From Terrabacter sp. Root181 (GTDB lineage Bacteria; Actinomycetota; Actinomycetes; Actinomycetales; Dermatophilaceae), in contig NZ_LMHU01000009.1 of NCBI RefSeq assembly GCF_001428505.1, positions 186,001 through 250,000 of the forward strand: a DNA stretch of 64,000 nt, written 5' to 3'. Below the pieces are notes generated by a model. The model ran no database searches. It was not told where the DNA came from and saw only the letters and a program-made list of their open reading frames with translations. The translations under genes were made by a program, and so were the position numbers. Below, in pieces: positions 1-8,389 of the stretch (position 1 is the stretch's first letter; each line of letters opens with the position of its first letter).

Positions 1-992
1 ACCCGCGCCGCCCCGGTGGCTCGTTCATCTTCGCCGGCCCCACCGGTGTCGGTAAGACCGAGCTCGCCAAGACGCTCGCCGAGTTCCTCTTCGGCAGCGA
101 GGACGCGCTGATCCAGCTCGACATGTCCGAGTACTCCGAGAAGCACACGGTGAGCCGGCTCTTCGGTTCGCCTCCCGGCTACGTCGGTTACGAGGAGGGC
201 GGCCAGCTCACCGAGAAGGTGCGCCGCAAGCCGTTCTCCGTCGTGCTCTTCGACGAGGTCGAGAAGGCCCACCCGGAGATCTTCAACTCGCTGCTGCAGG
301 TGCTCGAGGACGGCCGCCTCACCGACTCGCAGGGTCGGATGGTCGACTTCAAGAACACCGTCATCATCATGACGACCAACCTCGGCACGCGAGACATCTC
401 CAAGGCCAACATGGGCTTCTCGGCCGGACCCGACAGCCGCTCGGACTACGAGCGGATGAAGGCGAAGGTCACCGACGAGCTCAAGCAGCACTTCCGGCCC
501 GAGTTCCTCAACCGAGTCGACGACACGATCGTCTTCCCGCACCTGAGCCGCGCCGAGATCATCCAGATCGTCGACCTCGAGATCGCCAAGCTCGACAAGC
601 GGCTCAAGGACAAGGACATGGGCATGGAGCTCACGCAGGCCGCCAAGGACCTGCTGGCCAAGAAGGGCTACGACCCCGTGCTCGGTGCTCGCCCGCTGCG
701 CCGCACCATCCAGCGCGAGATCGAGGACGCCCTGTCGGAGCGGATCCTCTTCGGGGACTTCTCCTCCGGCCAGTACGTCAAGGTCGACACGGAGGGCGAG
801 GGCAAGGCGGAGACGTTCACCTTCTCCAACATGGCCCACCCGGACGCCGCGCACCGGCCGGCCGACGACCTCCCGGAGCTTCCCGAGGGTGCTGCCCTCG
901 ACGAGGCGCTCGGGGTCAACATCACCACCGGTCCGGCCGTGCCCGACGACCAGATCTACCCGGATGCTGGTCTGGCCGGCACCGAGCGCTGA
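1..992 (+). CDS. clpC: ATP-dependent Clp protease ATP-binding subunit ClpC, C-terminal part (cut by left edge)
   Basis: This is the second AAA+ module of ClpC, the Hsp100 unfoldase that feeds substrates to ClpP in the cytoplasm. The first complete codon is at 3. Visible elements in order are Walker A GPTGVGKT (36-59), the pore-loop segment GYVGYEEGG (about 177-203), Walker B VVLFDEVEKAHP (about 240-275), and the RPEFLNR arginine-finger/sensor segment (about 495-515). The D2-small domain includes GYDPVLGARPLRRTIQ. After the conserved fold comes an acidic, proline-rich tail of about 50 residues ending at TGA 990-992. The N-domain, D1 domain and start lie outside the window. Family identity is secure. 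ClpC rather than ClpB is favoured by the short conserved C-terminus and by the neighbourhood, since clpC1 lies near lsr2 and panCD in mycobacteria. Confidence 0.95.
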   Translation, partial: PRRPGGSFIFAGPTGVGKTELAKTLAEFLFGSEDALIQLDMSEYSEKHTVSRLFGSPPGYVGYEEGGQLTEKVRRKPFSVVLFDEVEKAHPEIFNSLLQVLEDGRLTDSQGRMVDFKNTVIIMTTNLGTRDISKANMGFSAGPDSRSDYERMKAKVTDELKQHFRPEFLNRVDDTIVFPHLSRAEIIQIVDLEIAKLDKRLKDKDMGMELTQAAKDLLAKKGYDPVLGARPLRRTIQREIEDALSERILFGDFSSGQYVKVDTEGEGKAETFTFSNMAHPDAAHRPADDLPELPEGAALDEALGVNITTGPAVPDDQIYPDAGLAGTER

Positions 993-1014
993 CCGGCGCG
1001 AGTCGCGCGACTGA

Positions 1015-1053
1015 CCGAAGGGGTCGGGGACATCACGTCCCCGGCCCCTTCGG
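1015..1053. terminator. Hairpin downstream of clpC
   Basis: Arms CCGAAGGGGTCGGGGA (1015-1030) and TCCCCGGCCCCTTCGG (1038-1053) pair with one mismatch around a 7-nt loop, 22 bp after the clpC stop. There is no T-tract, as is usual in high-GC actinomycetes. Likely the clpC terminator. Confidence 0.75.
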
Positions 1054-1157
1054 CGTACGCCGCCCTCCCGAGCTCATACCGGGGTCGTATGCCGTCCCGC
1101 GCGGAACGCGACCACGGCCCGATGTGCGGCCGGTCCCGCCGCGACGAGGGTGGGTCC

Positions 1158-2051
1158 ATGAGCTACTACGACCCGTCCCGTATGCCGGCCGGTGCCCCCG
1201 AGCGCCCGACCTCCCCCTCGCTCGCCCCGCCCGTCCCGTCGCCTGCGCCGGCGGTCTACGCCGGGCGCAGCCCCGGGCGCGACTCCGGCCGCGACCCCGG
1301 CGGCGACCCCGGGAGCGACCTCGTGGCCCGCGGCCTCGTGATGACCTACGGACGCTCGGCCTCCGCGGGTCCGCCGGCGCTGGGCGGTGTCGACCTGACG
1401 ATCCGGGCCGGCGAGAGCCTCGCCGTCATGGGTCCGTCCGGCTCGGGCAAGACGACGTTGCTGCACGTCCTCGCCGGCATCCTGCGACCGACGGGCGGCC
1501 AGGTGCTGTGGCGCGGCCGCGACATCGCACGCATGTCCGACCGCGAGCGGACGGTGCTGCGCCGTGAGGACTTCGGCTTCGTCTTCCAGCAGGGGATGCT
1601 GCTGCCCGAGCTGCCGGCGATCGAGAACGTCGCCCTGCCGCTCATGCTGGGCGGCACGTCCCGCTCGGAGGCCACGGCACGAGCGGCGGCCCTCTTCCCA
1701 CCCCTCGGTCTCTCCGGCCTGGAGAAGCGCCGCCCGGGCGAGCTCTCGGGAGGGCAGGCCCAGCGGGTGGCCATCGCCCGCGCGCTCGTCGCCCGTCCCG
1801 GCGTCGTCTTCGCCGACGAGCCGACCGGTGCGCTCGACCAGACGACGAGCGCCGAGGTGATGCACCACCTGACGCAGCTCGCGACGCACACCGGCGCCTC
1901 CCTCGTCGTCGTGACCCACGACCAGAACGTCGCCCGTTGGTGCCACGGGGTCGTCCGCGTCCGCGACGGTCGCATCGCCGCCGAGGCCGACGCAGCCGAC
2001 GCTGTCGACGCTGTCGACCCGGCCGATCCGGCTGCGGTGGTGGCGCGATGA
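1158..2051 (+). CDS. ABC transporter ATPase, MacB/LolD type
   Basis: ATP-hydrolysing subunit of a MacB/LolD-like ABC system, paired with the permease that follows. It has 297 residues. A Pro/Gly/Asp-rich extension of about 55 residues precedes the ABC domain. Walker A GPSGSGKTT is at about 92-100, the Q-loop FQQ at about 143-145, the signature LSGGQ at about 196-200, Walker B VVFADEPTGALD at about 216-227 and the H-loop VVVTHD at about 250-255. ATG 1158 is chosen because it follows GAGGG by about 7 nt; an in-frame ATG at 1089 lacks a ribosome site and arises inside a GTATGCCG word. The stop overlaps the permease start (ATGA). The exported substrate cannot be read from sequence; an antimicrobial peptide or lipid is the family precedent. 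Confidence 0.85.
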   Translation: MSYYDPSRMPAGAPERPTSPSLAPPVPSPAPAVYAGRSPGRDSGRDPGGDPGSDLVARGLVMTYGRSASAGPPALGGVDLTIRAGESLAVMGPSGSGKTTLLHVLAGILRPTGGQVLWRGRDIARMSDRERTVLRREDFGFVFQQGMLLPELPAIENVALPLMLGGTSRSEATARAAALFPPLGLSGLEKRRPGELSGGQAQRVAIARALVARPGVVFADEPTGALDQTTSAEVMHHLTQLATHTGASLVVVTHDQNVARWCHGVVRVRDGRIAAEADAADAVDAVDPADPAAVVAR

Positions 2052-3379
2052 GGGCTGCGACCGGTCTGTGGTGGCGACTCCGTCGCGCGGGAGCGGCGGA
2101 CAACCGCGTGCCCGGGGTCCTCGCGGTCGTCTCGTTCGCCGTGGCGACGGCGGCCCTGCTCGTCTGCGTCGCGGGGCTCCGGGCCTTCGAGGCGCGCAAC
2201 CCGCTCCCGCCCGGGGGACTCGAGGGCCGTCTGTCCGACGAGGCAGCGCTCGGCAACCTCTACGTGACGCTCGCCTGGATCGCGACGACGTGCATGGTCA
2301 TCCCCATCCTCACTCTCGGCGGCGTCGCCGCGCGCCTCGCCATCGCCCGCCGCGACCAGCGCCTCGCCGCGCTCCGGCTCGCCGGGGCCACGTCCGGACA
2401 GGTCACGCTCATGACGCTCGCCGAGGCCGCGGCCCAGGCCGTCCTCGGCGCGCTGGCCGGCGTCGTCGTCTACCTCGCGGTCCTCCCGCTCGTGGCCCGG
2501 CTGAGCTTCCAGGGCCGGCCGTTCGAGCTGCGCGAACTCGTGCTGCCCCTCGGGCAGACGCTCGCCGTGGTCGCCGCCGTCGTCGTCGTGGCGATCGTGT
2601 CCGGCGCGTCGAGCCTCGCACGGGTCGCGATCAGCCCGCTCGGCGTCGCGGCGCGCACGAGCCCGAAGCGCCTCAGCGTCCTGCGCGTGGTCCTCGCGCT
2701 GGCTGCCGGGGCCGCCTGGATGCTCGTCATCACCCCGATGAAGGAGCCGCAGCGGATGACGATCGTGCTCGTCCTCGGCGCGATGATCCTCGCCGTCAAC
2801 GCCGTCGGCCCGTGGGTCGTCATGGTGGCCGGCCGCGTCGCAGCCCGACTCGCCCCCACCGCCGCGAGCCTGCTCGCAGCGAGGCGCATCGCCGACGACC
2901 CGAAGAGCACGTGGCGCGCCGTGGGCGCCCTCGGCCTCGCCGTCGTCATCGTGGGGTTCACCAGCCTCGCCTCGGTCGACGACCCCACGACGCCGCTCGA
3001 GCGCTACCTCGCCGACGACCTCGGCACGGGCGCGCTCGTCACGCTCGTCATCATCACCATCGTCGGTGCGACGTCGACGGGCGTCGTCCAGGCAGCCCGG
3101 GTCCTCGACCAGCGCGAGCAGTACCGCGCACTGGCCCTCGCCGGCACGAGCGAGCGCTCGCTGCACCGTGCCCGCGCCCTCGAGGTCGCGCTGCCCCTGG
3201 CGATGACGATCGCCCTGTCGGCCGGCTTCGTGCTCGTGCTCATGCTGCCCTTCTCGAGCGCTCTCGACGGGGCCCTCGTCGTGCGGTTCGTCGTGACGTC
3301 GGCCGTCGCCGGGGCGGTCGTCCTGGCCTCCGTGCTGGCATCGCGGTCGCTCGTGCGGACGGCGTCCCGCGTCGCATGA
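2048..3379 (+). CDS. FtsX-like ABC transporter permease
   Basis: Membrane partner of the preceding ATPase, 443 residues. It looks like two FtsX-like halves. Each carries the cytoplasmic coupling segment typical of MacB permeases (QRLAALRLAGATSGQV in the first half, QYRALALAGTSERSL in the second) followed by hydrophobic stretches. I count about ten likely transmembrane segments in total, starting at about residue 21. ATG 2048 overlaps the ATPase stop, so the two are translationally coupled. No signal peptide or large periplasmic domain is evident, which separates it from classical MacB. Substrate unknown. Confidence 0.82.
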   Translation: MRAATGLWWRLRRAGAADNRVPGVLAVVSFAVATAALLVCVAGLRAFEARNPLPPGGLEGRLSDEAALGNLYVTLAWIATTCMVIPILTLGGVAARLAIARRDQRLAALRLAGATSGQVTLMTLAEAAAQAVLGALAGVVVYLAVLPLVARLSFQGRPFELRELVLPLGQTLAVVAAVVVVAIVSGASSLARVAISPLGVAARTSPKRLSVLRVVLALAAGAAWMLVITPMKEPQRMTIVLVLGAMILAVNAVGPWVVMVAGRVAARLAPTAASLLAARRIADDPKSTWRAVGALGLAVVIVGFTSLASVDDPTTPLERYLADDLGTGALVTLVIITIVGATSTGVVQAARVLDQREQYRALALAGTSERSLHRARALEVALPLAMTIALSAGFVLVLMLPFSSALDGALVVRFVVTSAVAGAVVLASVLASRSLVRTASRVA

Positions 3380-3389
3380 ACGGTTCGTC

Positions 3390-3395
3390 TACGGT
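3390..3395 (+). promoter_or_regulatory. Candidate -10 (TACGGT) of a leaderless LCP transcript
   Basis: TACGGT ends 6 nt before the GTG at 3402, and no Shine-Dalgarno sequence lies in between. This spacing recurs at many starts here and fits leaderless transcription. Confidence 0.45.
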
Positions 3396-3401
3396 GGGGC
3401 G

Positions 3402-4661
3402 GTGATCTCAGAGCACCGCCCCGCCGACCCCGTGGACCCGCCCGTGACCCCGTCCGTCGTCCGTCGTCCGGCGCGTGCTCACAGGTCCGTCGTGGTGCGC
3501 GTCGGGTCGGCGGTGACGGTCTCAGCCCTGGCGCTCGCCGGGTGCTCGAGCGGCGCCCCGAGCAGTCCCGGCGCGTCGTCGGGCCCCGCCTCCTCGTCCG
3601 AGGGAAGCCCGTCGGGATCCGGCTCCGCGACCTCGGGTGTCCACGTCAGCGGGGCGCCTGCGCCGCTCGCCGCGCTCGTCTCCACCCTGTATGCCGGAGG
3701 CGACCTCACGCATACGTCCTCCCCCACCGCGGCGAAGGCGCTCACGACGCGCAAGGCCGCGACGGGTTCGGTCGACGCCACGGCGAAGGTGGGGTCGTGG
3801 ATGGGCACGCCCGTCGCCGTGGTCACCGCCGGCGACGACGTGACCCTGGCCGTCGGACCGACGTGGAAGGTCGTCGGCGGCTGGTGGCCGTCCCTGGGGG
3901 TGCCGACGCCGAGCCTCGGCGGTGGCCCGCGCTGGGTGCTCGCCATCGGGTCCGACGCTCGCAAGGGCCAGCCTCTCGAGCGCACCCGCGCCGACGTGCT
4001 CCAGGTCATCGGCGTCGACGGCAAGGGCGGCGGCGGTGTCATGGGCATGGCCCGCGACCTGTGGGTCCCCCTGTCGACCGGCGGCAAGGGCAAGATCAAC
4101 TCGGCCATGGTGTTCGGCGGCCCGCGCGCCCAGGTGAGCACCGTGCGGTCCGTGACGGGACTGCCCCTCGAGGGCTACGTCGTGCTCGGCTTCAGCGGCT
4201 TCAAGAAGATCGTCGACGCCGAGGGCGGCGTCCCCATCGTCATCCCGAAGACCGTGGTGGCATCGCACGCCAAGAACCTCGTCATCAAGGCGGGCGCCCA
4301 GACGCTGTCAGGCGCCGAGGCACTCGCCTACGCACGCGAGCGAAAGACCCTGCCCGACGGGGACTTCGGCAGGTCTCGACACCAGGGTGAGGTCATCCTG
4401 GCCGCGGCGATCAAGGCCAAGCTCGCCGGGCCGATCGCGATCCCGTCGGCGTTGACGAGCTTCAGCAAGGTCGGGAAGAGCAACCTCTCGGCCGAGCAGA
4501 TCCTCACCTTCACCGCAGGCCTGCACCAGCTGAGCCCGCTCAAGGTGGGACGGGGGGTCGCCCAGGGGGCCTTCGGCTGGGCGGGCCAGCAGTCGATCGT
4601 CGTCCTCGGCAACCAGGCGCGCAGCCTCTTCGCCGAGTTCCGCGACGGGAACCTCTCGTGA
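3402..4661 (+). CDS. LytR-CpsA-Psr (LCP) family lipoprotein
   Basis: LCP proteins transfer polyisoprenyl-phosphate-linked glycopolymers to peptidoglycan on the outer face of the membrane. This one has 419 residues from GTG 3402. A basic N-terminus is followed by a hydrophobic stretch and a lipobox (LALAGC), then a Ser/Gly/Pro linker. Lipoprotein anchoring is unusual, because most LCP enzymes keep an uncleaved transmembrane helix. The catalytic domain shows the LCP landmarks: RTRAD, a MARDLWV segment (equivalent to the usual PRDS-W region), KINSAM, a GGV segment, and YARERKTLPDGDFGRSRHQ containing the pyrophosphate-binding arginines. A later GTG at 3444 is an alternative start. The stop overlaps the next gene (GTGA). 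Confidence 0.88.
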   Translation: MISEHRPADPVDPPVTPSVVRRPARAHRSVVVRVGSAVTVSALALAGCSSGAPSSPGASSGPASSSEGSPSGSGSATSGVHVSGAPAPLAALVSTLYAGGDLTHTSSPTAAKALTTRKAATGSVDATAKVGSWMGTPVAVVTAGDDVTLAVGPTWKVVGGWWPSLGVPTPSLGGGPRWVLAIGSDARKGQPLERTRADVLQVIGVDGKGGGGVMGMARDLWVPLSTGGKGKINSAMVFGGPRAQVSTVRSVTGLPLEGYVVLGFSGFKKIVDAEGGVPIVIPKTVVASHAKNLVIKAGAQTLSGAEALAYARERKTLPDGDFGRSRHQGEVILAAAIKAKLAGPIAIPSALTSFSKVGKSNLSAEQILTFTAGLHQLSPLKVGRGVAQGAFGWAGQQSIVVLGNQARSLFAEFRDGNLS

Positions 4662-5164
4662 GCGGCGACACTCCCGTGATCCGGCGGGCCCGGACCTCCG
4701 ACGTCCGTGCCATCCGGGCCCTCGTGGCGCCGCTGGCCGAGCGCCGGGTGCTCGTCAGCAAGGAGGCTGTGACGTACTTCGAGAGCCTCCAGGAGTTCCG
4801 GGTCGCCGAGCTCGACGGTCGCGTCGTCGGCTGCGGCGCGCTGCACGTCATGTGGGAGGACCTCGCCGAGATCCGTACCCTGGCCGTCGCCCCCGACCAG
4901 CTCGGCACCGGCCTCGGTGGCCGGCTGCTCGAGGAGCTCGTGCAGGACGCGCGGGAGATCGGTGTCGAGCGGCTCTTCTGCCTGACCTTCGAGACGGACT
5001 TCTTCGTCCGGCACGGCTTCGAGGTCATCGAGGGCCAGGCCGTCCCGATGGACGTGTACGCCGAGCTGCTGCGCTCCTACGACGAGGGTGTCGCCGAGTT
5101 CCTCGACCTCGAGCGCGTCAAGCCCAACACCCTCGGCAACACCCGGATGCTCCGCGCCCTCTGA
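4658..5164 (+). CDS. Amino-acid N-acetyltransferase, ArgA type (GNAT)
   Basis: A 168-residue stand-alone GNAT protein. It resembles the short mycobacterial N-acetylglutamate synthase, which makes N-acetylglutamate for arginine biosynthesis without the kinase-like domain of E. coli ArgA. Seen are VIRRARTSDVRAIRALV at the N-terminus, EIRTLAVAPDQLGTGLGGRLLEELV with the acetyl-CoA pyrophosphate loop QLGTGLGG, and ERLFCLTFETDFFVRHGF. GTG 4658 overlaps the LCP stop by 4 nt. Glutamate as substrate is inferred from family resemblance; another amine substrate is possible. Confidence 0.82.
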   Translation: MSGDTPVIRRARTSDVRAIRALVAPLAERRVLVSKEAVTYFESLQEFRVAELDGRVVGCGALHVMWEDLAEIRTLAVAPDQLGTGLGGRLLEELVQDAREIGVERLFCLTFETDFFVRHGFEVIEGQAVPMDVYAELLRSYDEGVAEFLDLERVKPNTLGNTRMLRAL

Positions 5165-5179
5165 CCGTCGAGAGGCCAC
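5162..5179. repeat. Dispersed element TGACCGTCGAGAGGCCAC at a stop codon
   Basis: The TGA stop of the acetyltransferase is the first three bases of TGACCGTCGAGAGGCCAC. The same word, also starting at a stop codon, follows the methyltransferase (25193) and nadC (28459, minus strand). A decayed second copy (CCGTCGAAAGGCGAC) lies near 5200. Confidence 0.7.
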
Positions 5180-5242
5180 GTCCGGCCCCCTCCCCACCGT
5201 CGAAAGGCGACGAAGCGGGGACGTGGTCTCTCTACGCTGACG

Positions 5243-6175
5243 TCAGCCGCGACCGGAGGCCGCGTAGATGCGCCGGACGACGTCCTCGATGTCGGGCTCC
5301 TCGATCGTCAGGTCGCGCACCTCGTGGCGCGAGGACACGTGGGCGAGCACGGCTGCCACCGTCGTGGCCTCGGCGTCGAAGGAGAGCCGTTGGCGCAGCC
5401 CGTCCGACTCGCTCTCGACCAGGGTCGCGCCGGGGACGTCGGCGAGGTCGGGTGTCGGCTGCGCCAGGTCGATGACGAGGATGCGCTGAGCGCCGACCGT
5501 GCCGGCGAGGCCGGTCAACGTGCCGTCGAACGCGAGCCGGCCGTGGTCGACGACGAGGACCCGGTCGCAGAGCCGTTCGATGTCGCCCATGTCGTGCGTC
5601 GTCAGGAGCAGGGTGGTGCCCTGCTCCCGACGTTCGGCCACGAGGAACTCACGCAGCCGCTGCTTGGACAGCACGTCCAGACCGATCGTCGGCTCGTCGA
5701 GGACGAGCAGCTCCGGCGAGTGCAGCAGCGCGGCGGCGATCTCGGCCCGCATCCGCTGGCCGAGCGAGAGCGAGCGCACCGCCGTGCCCAGCTGCGGCCC
5801 CATCTCGAGCTGCTCGACGAGCACGTCGGTGCGGGCCCGGGTCGACGGCTCGTCCATCCGGTGGATCGCCCCGAGGATCGCGAACGAGTCGCGGAGCGGC
5901 AGGTCCCACCACAGCTGCGAGCGCTGGCCGAAGACCACCCCGACGCGACGCGCGACCTCCACCCGCTGGCGCATCGGGTCGAGCCCGCACGTGCGCACGT
6001 GCCCGGACGTCGGCTTGAGGATGCCGGTCAGCATCTTGATCGTCGTCGACTTGCCGGCGCCGTTGGCGCCGATGTAGCCGACCGCCTCACCGGGCTCGAC
6101 CGAGAAGGTCATCCGGTCGACGGCGCGCGTCTTCTTGAAGTCGCGCACGAGGTCGCGGGTCTCGATGATGCTCAT
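5243..6175 (-). CDS. ABC-2 transporter ATPase (COG4586-like)
   Basis: ATPase of a three-gene export system, 310 residues. Walker A is GANGAGKST, followed by a Q-loop region (VGVVFGQRSQLWW), the variant signature LSLGQ and Walker B LLVLDEPTIGLD, with the H-loop histidine in LLLTTHDMGD. The FGQRSQLWWDL segment and the gene order (ATPase with two about 265-residue permeases) match the COG4586/4587/3694 systems, whose substrate is unknown in most hosts. ATG 6175 follows AAGGAG by 7 nt. It overlaps the stop of the upstream permease (6172) by 4 nt, so the operon reads 7774 to 5243. Confidence 0.88.
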   Translation of the reverse strand: MSIIETRDLVRDFKKTRAVDRMTFSVEPGEAVGYIGANGAGKSTTIKMLTGILKPTSGHVRTCGLDPMRQRVEVARRVGVVFGQRSQLWWDLPLRDSFAILGAIHRMDEPSTRARTDVLVEQLEMGPQLGTAVRSLSLGQRMRAEIAAALLHSPELLVLDEPTIGLDVLSKQRLREFLVAERREQGTTLLLTTHDMGDIERLCDRVLVVDHGRLAFDGTLTGLAGTVGAQRILVIDLAQPTPDLADVPGATLVESESDGLRQRLSFDAEATTVAAVLAHVSSRHEVRDLTIEEPDIEDVVRRIYAASGRG

Positions 6176-6987
6176 CCGCCTGCTCCTTGGTAGTGACGGG
6201 TCCCGAGTCGCCAGCACGCCGCCGCGATGCCCCAGGCCAGCAGTGCGGCCAGGGGTGTGAGCCAGGCGAGCCAGGTGGGCGCGAGAGGGTCCTCGATGTC
6301 GAGGATCGCGACCGCCGGGATGTAGGCGACGAACGCCGTCGGCACGACGAACGTCCAGAAGATGCGGAGCGGGTCGGGGAAGACCTGCTGACTCTGCTGG
6401 GCGGCATACGACCCGCCGTAGGTGAAGGCGTTGGTGAACTCGGCGCCGTCCACGAGGAAGAACTGGAGGCCGCCCGCGGCGGTGAAGAGGGCCGAGAAGA
6501 TCGCGGTGCCGCTGACGACGCTCAGCACGATGAGCGCCACGGTCTCCGCCGACCAGGTGATGTCGGCGGTCGTCAGTGCGACGGTGAGGGCGACGAGTGC
6601 CACGGACAGGCGCCCGACTCTCCGGAGCGACAGGTCGCTCGTCATGAGCTGGGCCAGCAGCGGCAGCGGACGGACGTAGAAGGCATCGACCTGACCGGCG
6701 CGGATGTAGCGCGGCAGCTGGTCGAGGTGACCGACGAACATGTCGGCGAGCGAGAACGCCAGGTTGGACAGGGCGAAGACGAGCAGGGCCGCGGTGAAGT
6801 CGAGCCCGCCGAGCACGTCGACGTTGTGGAAGATCACCCACACCTCCGCGAACTCGGCGAGACCGACGCCGACGGTTCCGAGGATGTCGGTGACGAACGA
6901 GGCGCGGTACTGCATCTGCGCGCGGGCACGGGAGGCGAGCAGCACCCGGTAGGGGCGCAGCCGCTGGGAGAGCGTCACCTCAGCCAC
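6172..6987 (-). CDS. ABC-2 type permease (COG4587-like)
   Basis: Integral membrane protein of 271 residues with about six hydrophobic segments. It contains the YIRAGQVDAFYVRPLPLLAQLM segment seen in the ABC-2 permeases that partner COG4586 ATPases. GTG 6987 is preferred because GGAGG lies about 6 nt upstream; this overlaps the previous stop (6980) by 8 nt. GTG 6978 is an alternative. It presumably forms a heterodimeric channel with the other permease. Confidence 0.82.
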   Translation of the reverse strand: MAEVTLSQRLRPYRVLLASRARAQMQYRASFVTDILGTVGVGLAEFAEVWVIFHNVDVLGGLDFTAALLVFALSNLAFSLADMFVGHLDQLPRYIRAGQVDAFYVRPLPLLAQLMTSDLSLRRVGRLSVALVALTVALTTADITWSAETVALIVLSVVSGTAIFSALFTAAGGLQFFLVDGAEFTNAFTYGGSYAAQQSQQVFPDPLRIFWTFVVPTAFVAYIPAVAILDIEDPLAPTWLAWLTPLAALLAWGIAAACWRLGTRHYQGAGG

Positions 6988-7774
6988 CCTGCACCTCCAG
7001 ACGGCGGCGACCGGCGCGCAGCACGACCTGGCCGAGGACGAGCAGCGAGGCGGCCCAGAAGACCTGCACCCCGACCGCCGACACGATGTCGACCCCGACC
7101 ACGCGACCGGCCAGGATGTCGATCGGGTTCTGCAGCATCGACGGGAAGGGCGACCAGTTGGCGATGGTGCGCAGCCAGTCCGGGAACCACGGCACGGGCA
7201 GGTAGAGACCGCAGAGCAGGCCACCCGTGATCATCCACAGGAGCGTGATGCCGCGGATCTCGACGAGCCAGAACGCGAGCAGGTTGATGACGAAGTTGCC
7301 GGCGAAGGCGACGACGACCGCGAGCAGGACCGACACCGCGCCCGAGGCCCAGCTGACGGCGGACGGCGGCCAGGCCATGTCGAAGAGGAGCGCACCGAGC
7401 AGGAGGGCAGGCAGGCCGCGACCGACGAGGTTGATGCCCGCCCGTCCGAGATCGCCTGCGAGATAAGCCATCTGGGGATTGACGGGCCTCAGGAAGTCGA
7501 CGGCGATGTCACCCGTGCGCACCCGGTCCTTGACCTCGGCGAATCCCCACAGGTTGACCGTGCCGAGCAGCGCCTGACCCCACCAGACGAACGCGATCGT
7601 CGTGGGAGCGTCGTAGCCGCCGATGGCCGTGCCCGCCGAGGCGAGCGCTGCGAGCAGGATCGAGGCGCGGATGAAACCGAAGACGGAGTTCGTCGTCATC
7701 CCGGCGAGGAGCGCCAACCGGTACGTCGAGTGCCTCCTGAAGCCGGCTCGGACGAGCAGCCAGAAGGTCTTCAC
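6980..7774 (-). CDS. ABC-2 type permease (COG3694-like)
   Basis: First gene of the exporter operon, 264 residues with about six membrane segments. It carries the related segment [23 protein letters not shown], which mirrors the YIRAG...VRPL segment of its partner and indicates that the two permeases are paralogues. GTG 7774 gives the conserved beginning [16 protein letters not shown], with no clear ribosome site. An in-frame ATG far upstream is rejected because that stretch overlaps the divergent neighbour and has no membrane or family features. Confidence 0.8.
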   Translation of the reverse strand: MKTFWLLVRAGFRRHSTYRLALLAGMTTNSVFGFIRASILLAALASAGTAIGGYDAPTTIAFVWWGQALLGTVNLWGFAEVKDRVRTGDIAVDFLRPVNPQMAYLAGDLGRAGINLVGRGLPALLLGALLFDMAWPPSAVSWASGAVSVLLAVVVAFAGNFVINLLAFWLVEIRGITLLWMITGGLLCGLYLPVPWFPDWLRTIANWSPFPSMLQNPIDILAGRVVGVDIVSAVGVQVFWAASLLVLGQVVLRAGRRRLEVQGG

Positions 7775-7870
7775 GACGGTCGGACGAGGGCAGGCACAAG
7801 GGGCCACGCTACCGAGGAGCCGGCTCGGCTTCAACGGGACACGTCCGGGACCGCCGGACACGGCGTCTCG

Positions 7871-7876
7871 TAGTCT
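7871..7876 (+). promoter_or_regulatory. Candidate -10 (TAGTCT) before the PPOX gene
   Basis: TAGTCT lies 7 nt before GTG 7884 with no ribosome site between, so a leaderless start is likely. Confidence 0.4.
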
Positions 7877-7883
7877 GGCCCGG

Positions 7884-8273
7884 GTGGCGACCCCTCCCCG
7901 TAACCTGTCCTCTGCCGCCCTCGAGTTCATGTCGGTGCGCCACCTCGCCACGTTGACGACGCTGCGACCGGACGGCTCGCCGCACGTCGTGCCCGTCGGG
8001 TTCACGTGGGACCCGGAGACGTCGATCGCCCGGGTCATCACCAGCCGGGGCAGCCGCAAGGCGCGCAACGCCCTTGCCGGCTGCCCGGCCGTGCTCTGTC
8101 AGGTCGACGGCCGCCACTGGCTCTCGCTCCAGGGCACGGCGCGCGTCCTCGACGACCCGGCGTCCGTGGCCGATGCCGAGCAGCGGTATGCCGCCCGCTA
8201 CCGCGAGCCTCGCCCCAACCCCGAGCGCGTGGTGATCGCCGTCGACGTGCGGTCCGTCCTCGGCAACCTCTGA
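7884..8273 (+). CDS. Pyridoxamine 5'-phosphate oxidase-fold (PPOX class) protein
   Basis: A 129-residue split-barrel flavoprotein-like enzyme. Such actinobacterial proteins bind FMN or F420 and reduce or bind small cofactors; the reaction here is unknown. The N-terminal ...[31 protein letters not shown] is the usual opening of TIGR03618-type proteins, and [15 protein letters not shown] carries the basic phosphate-binding residues. GTG 7884 is chosen because the conserved fold begins about 10 residues later and a -10-like TAGTCT precedes it. It is convergent with mutY; the 116-bp gap (8274-8389) shows no clear terminator. Confidence 0.8.
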   Translation: MATPPRNLSSAALEFMSVRHLATLTTLRPDGSPHVVPVGFTWDPETSIARVITSRGSRKARNALAGCPAVLCQVDGRHWLSLQGTARVLDDPASVADAEQRYAARYREPRPNPERVVIAVDVRSVLGNL

Positions 8274-8389
8274 ACGCCCGCCCGTCCCCTCGACCGAGCC
8301 CCCGCCGCCTCGGGTGAGCGCCTGGTCACAGTCGACTGGGCGCTGCGTCCCACGCTCTCGAGGGTGGTCGGGGCGGGAAGGAGAGTCCG

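Noticed and set aside
1089-1157. An earlier ATG start for the ABC ATPase at 1089
   Set aside because: That ATG arises from a GTATGCCG word, has no ribosome site, and adds residues unlike the family. ATG 1158 has a proper upstream sequence.
1346-3166. Long minus-strand frame across the ABC pair at 1158-3379
   Set aside because: Composition is Arg/Asp/Glu-rich without any family feature; the plus-strand ABC genes are unambiguous.
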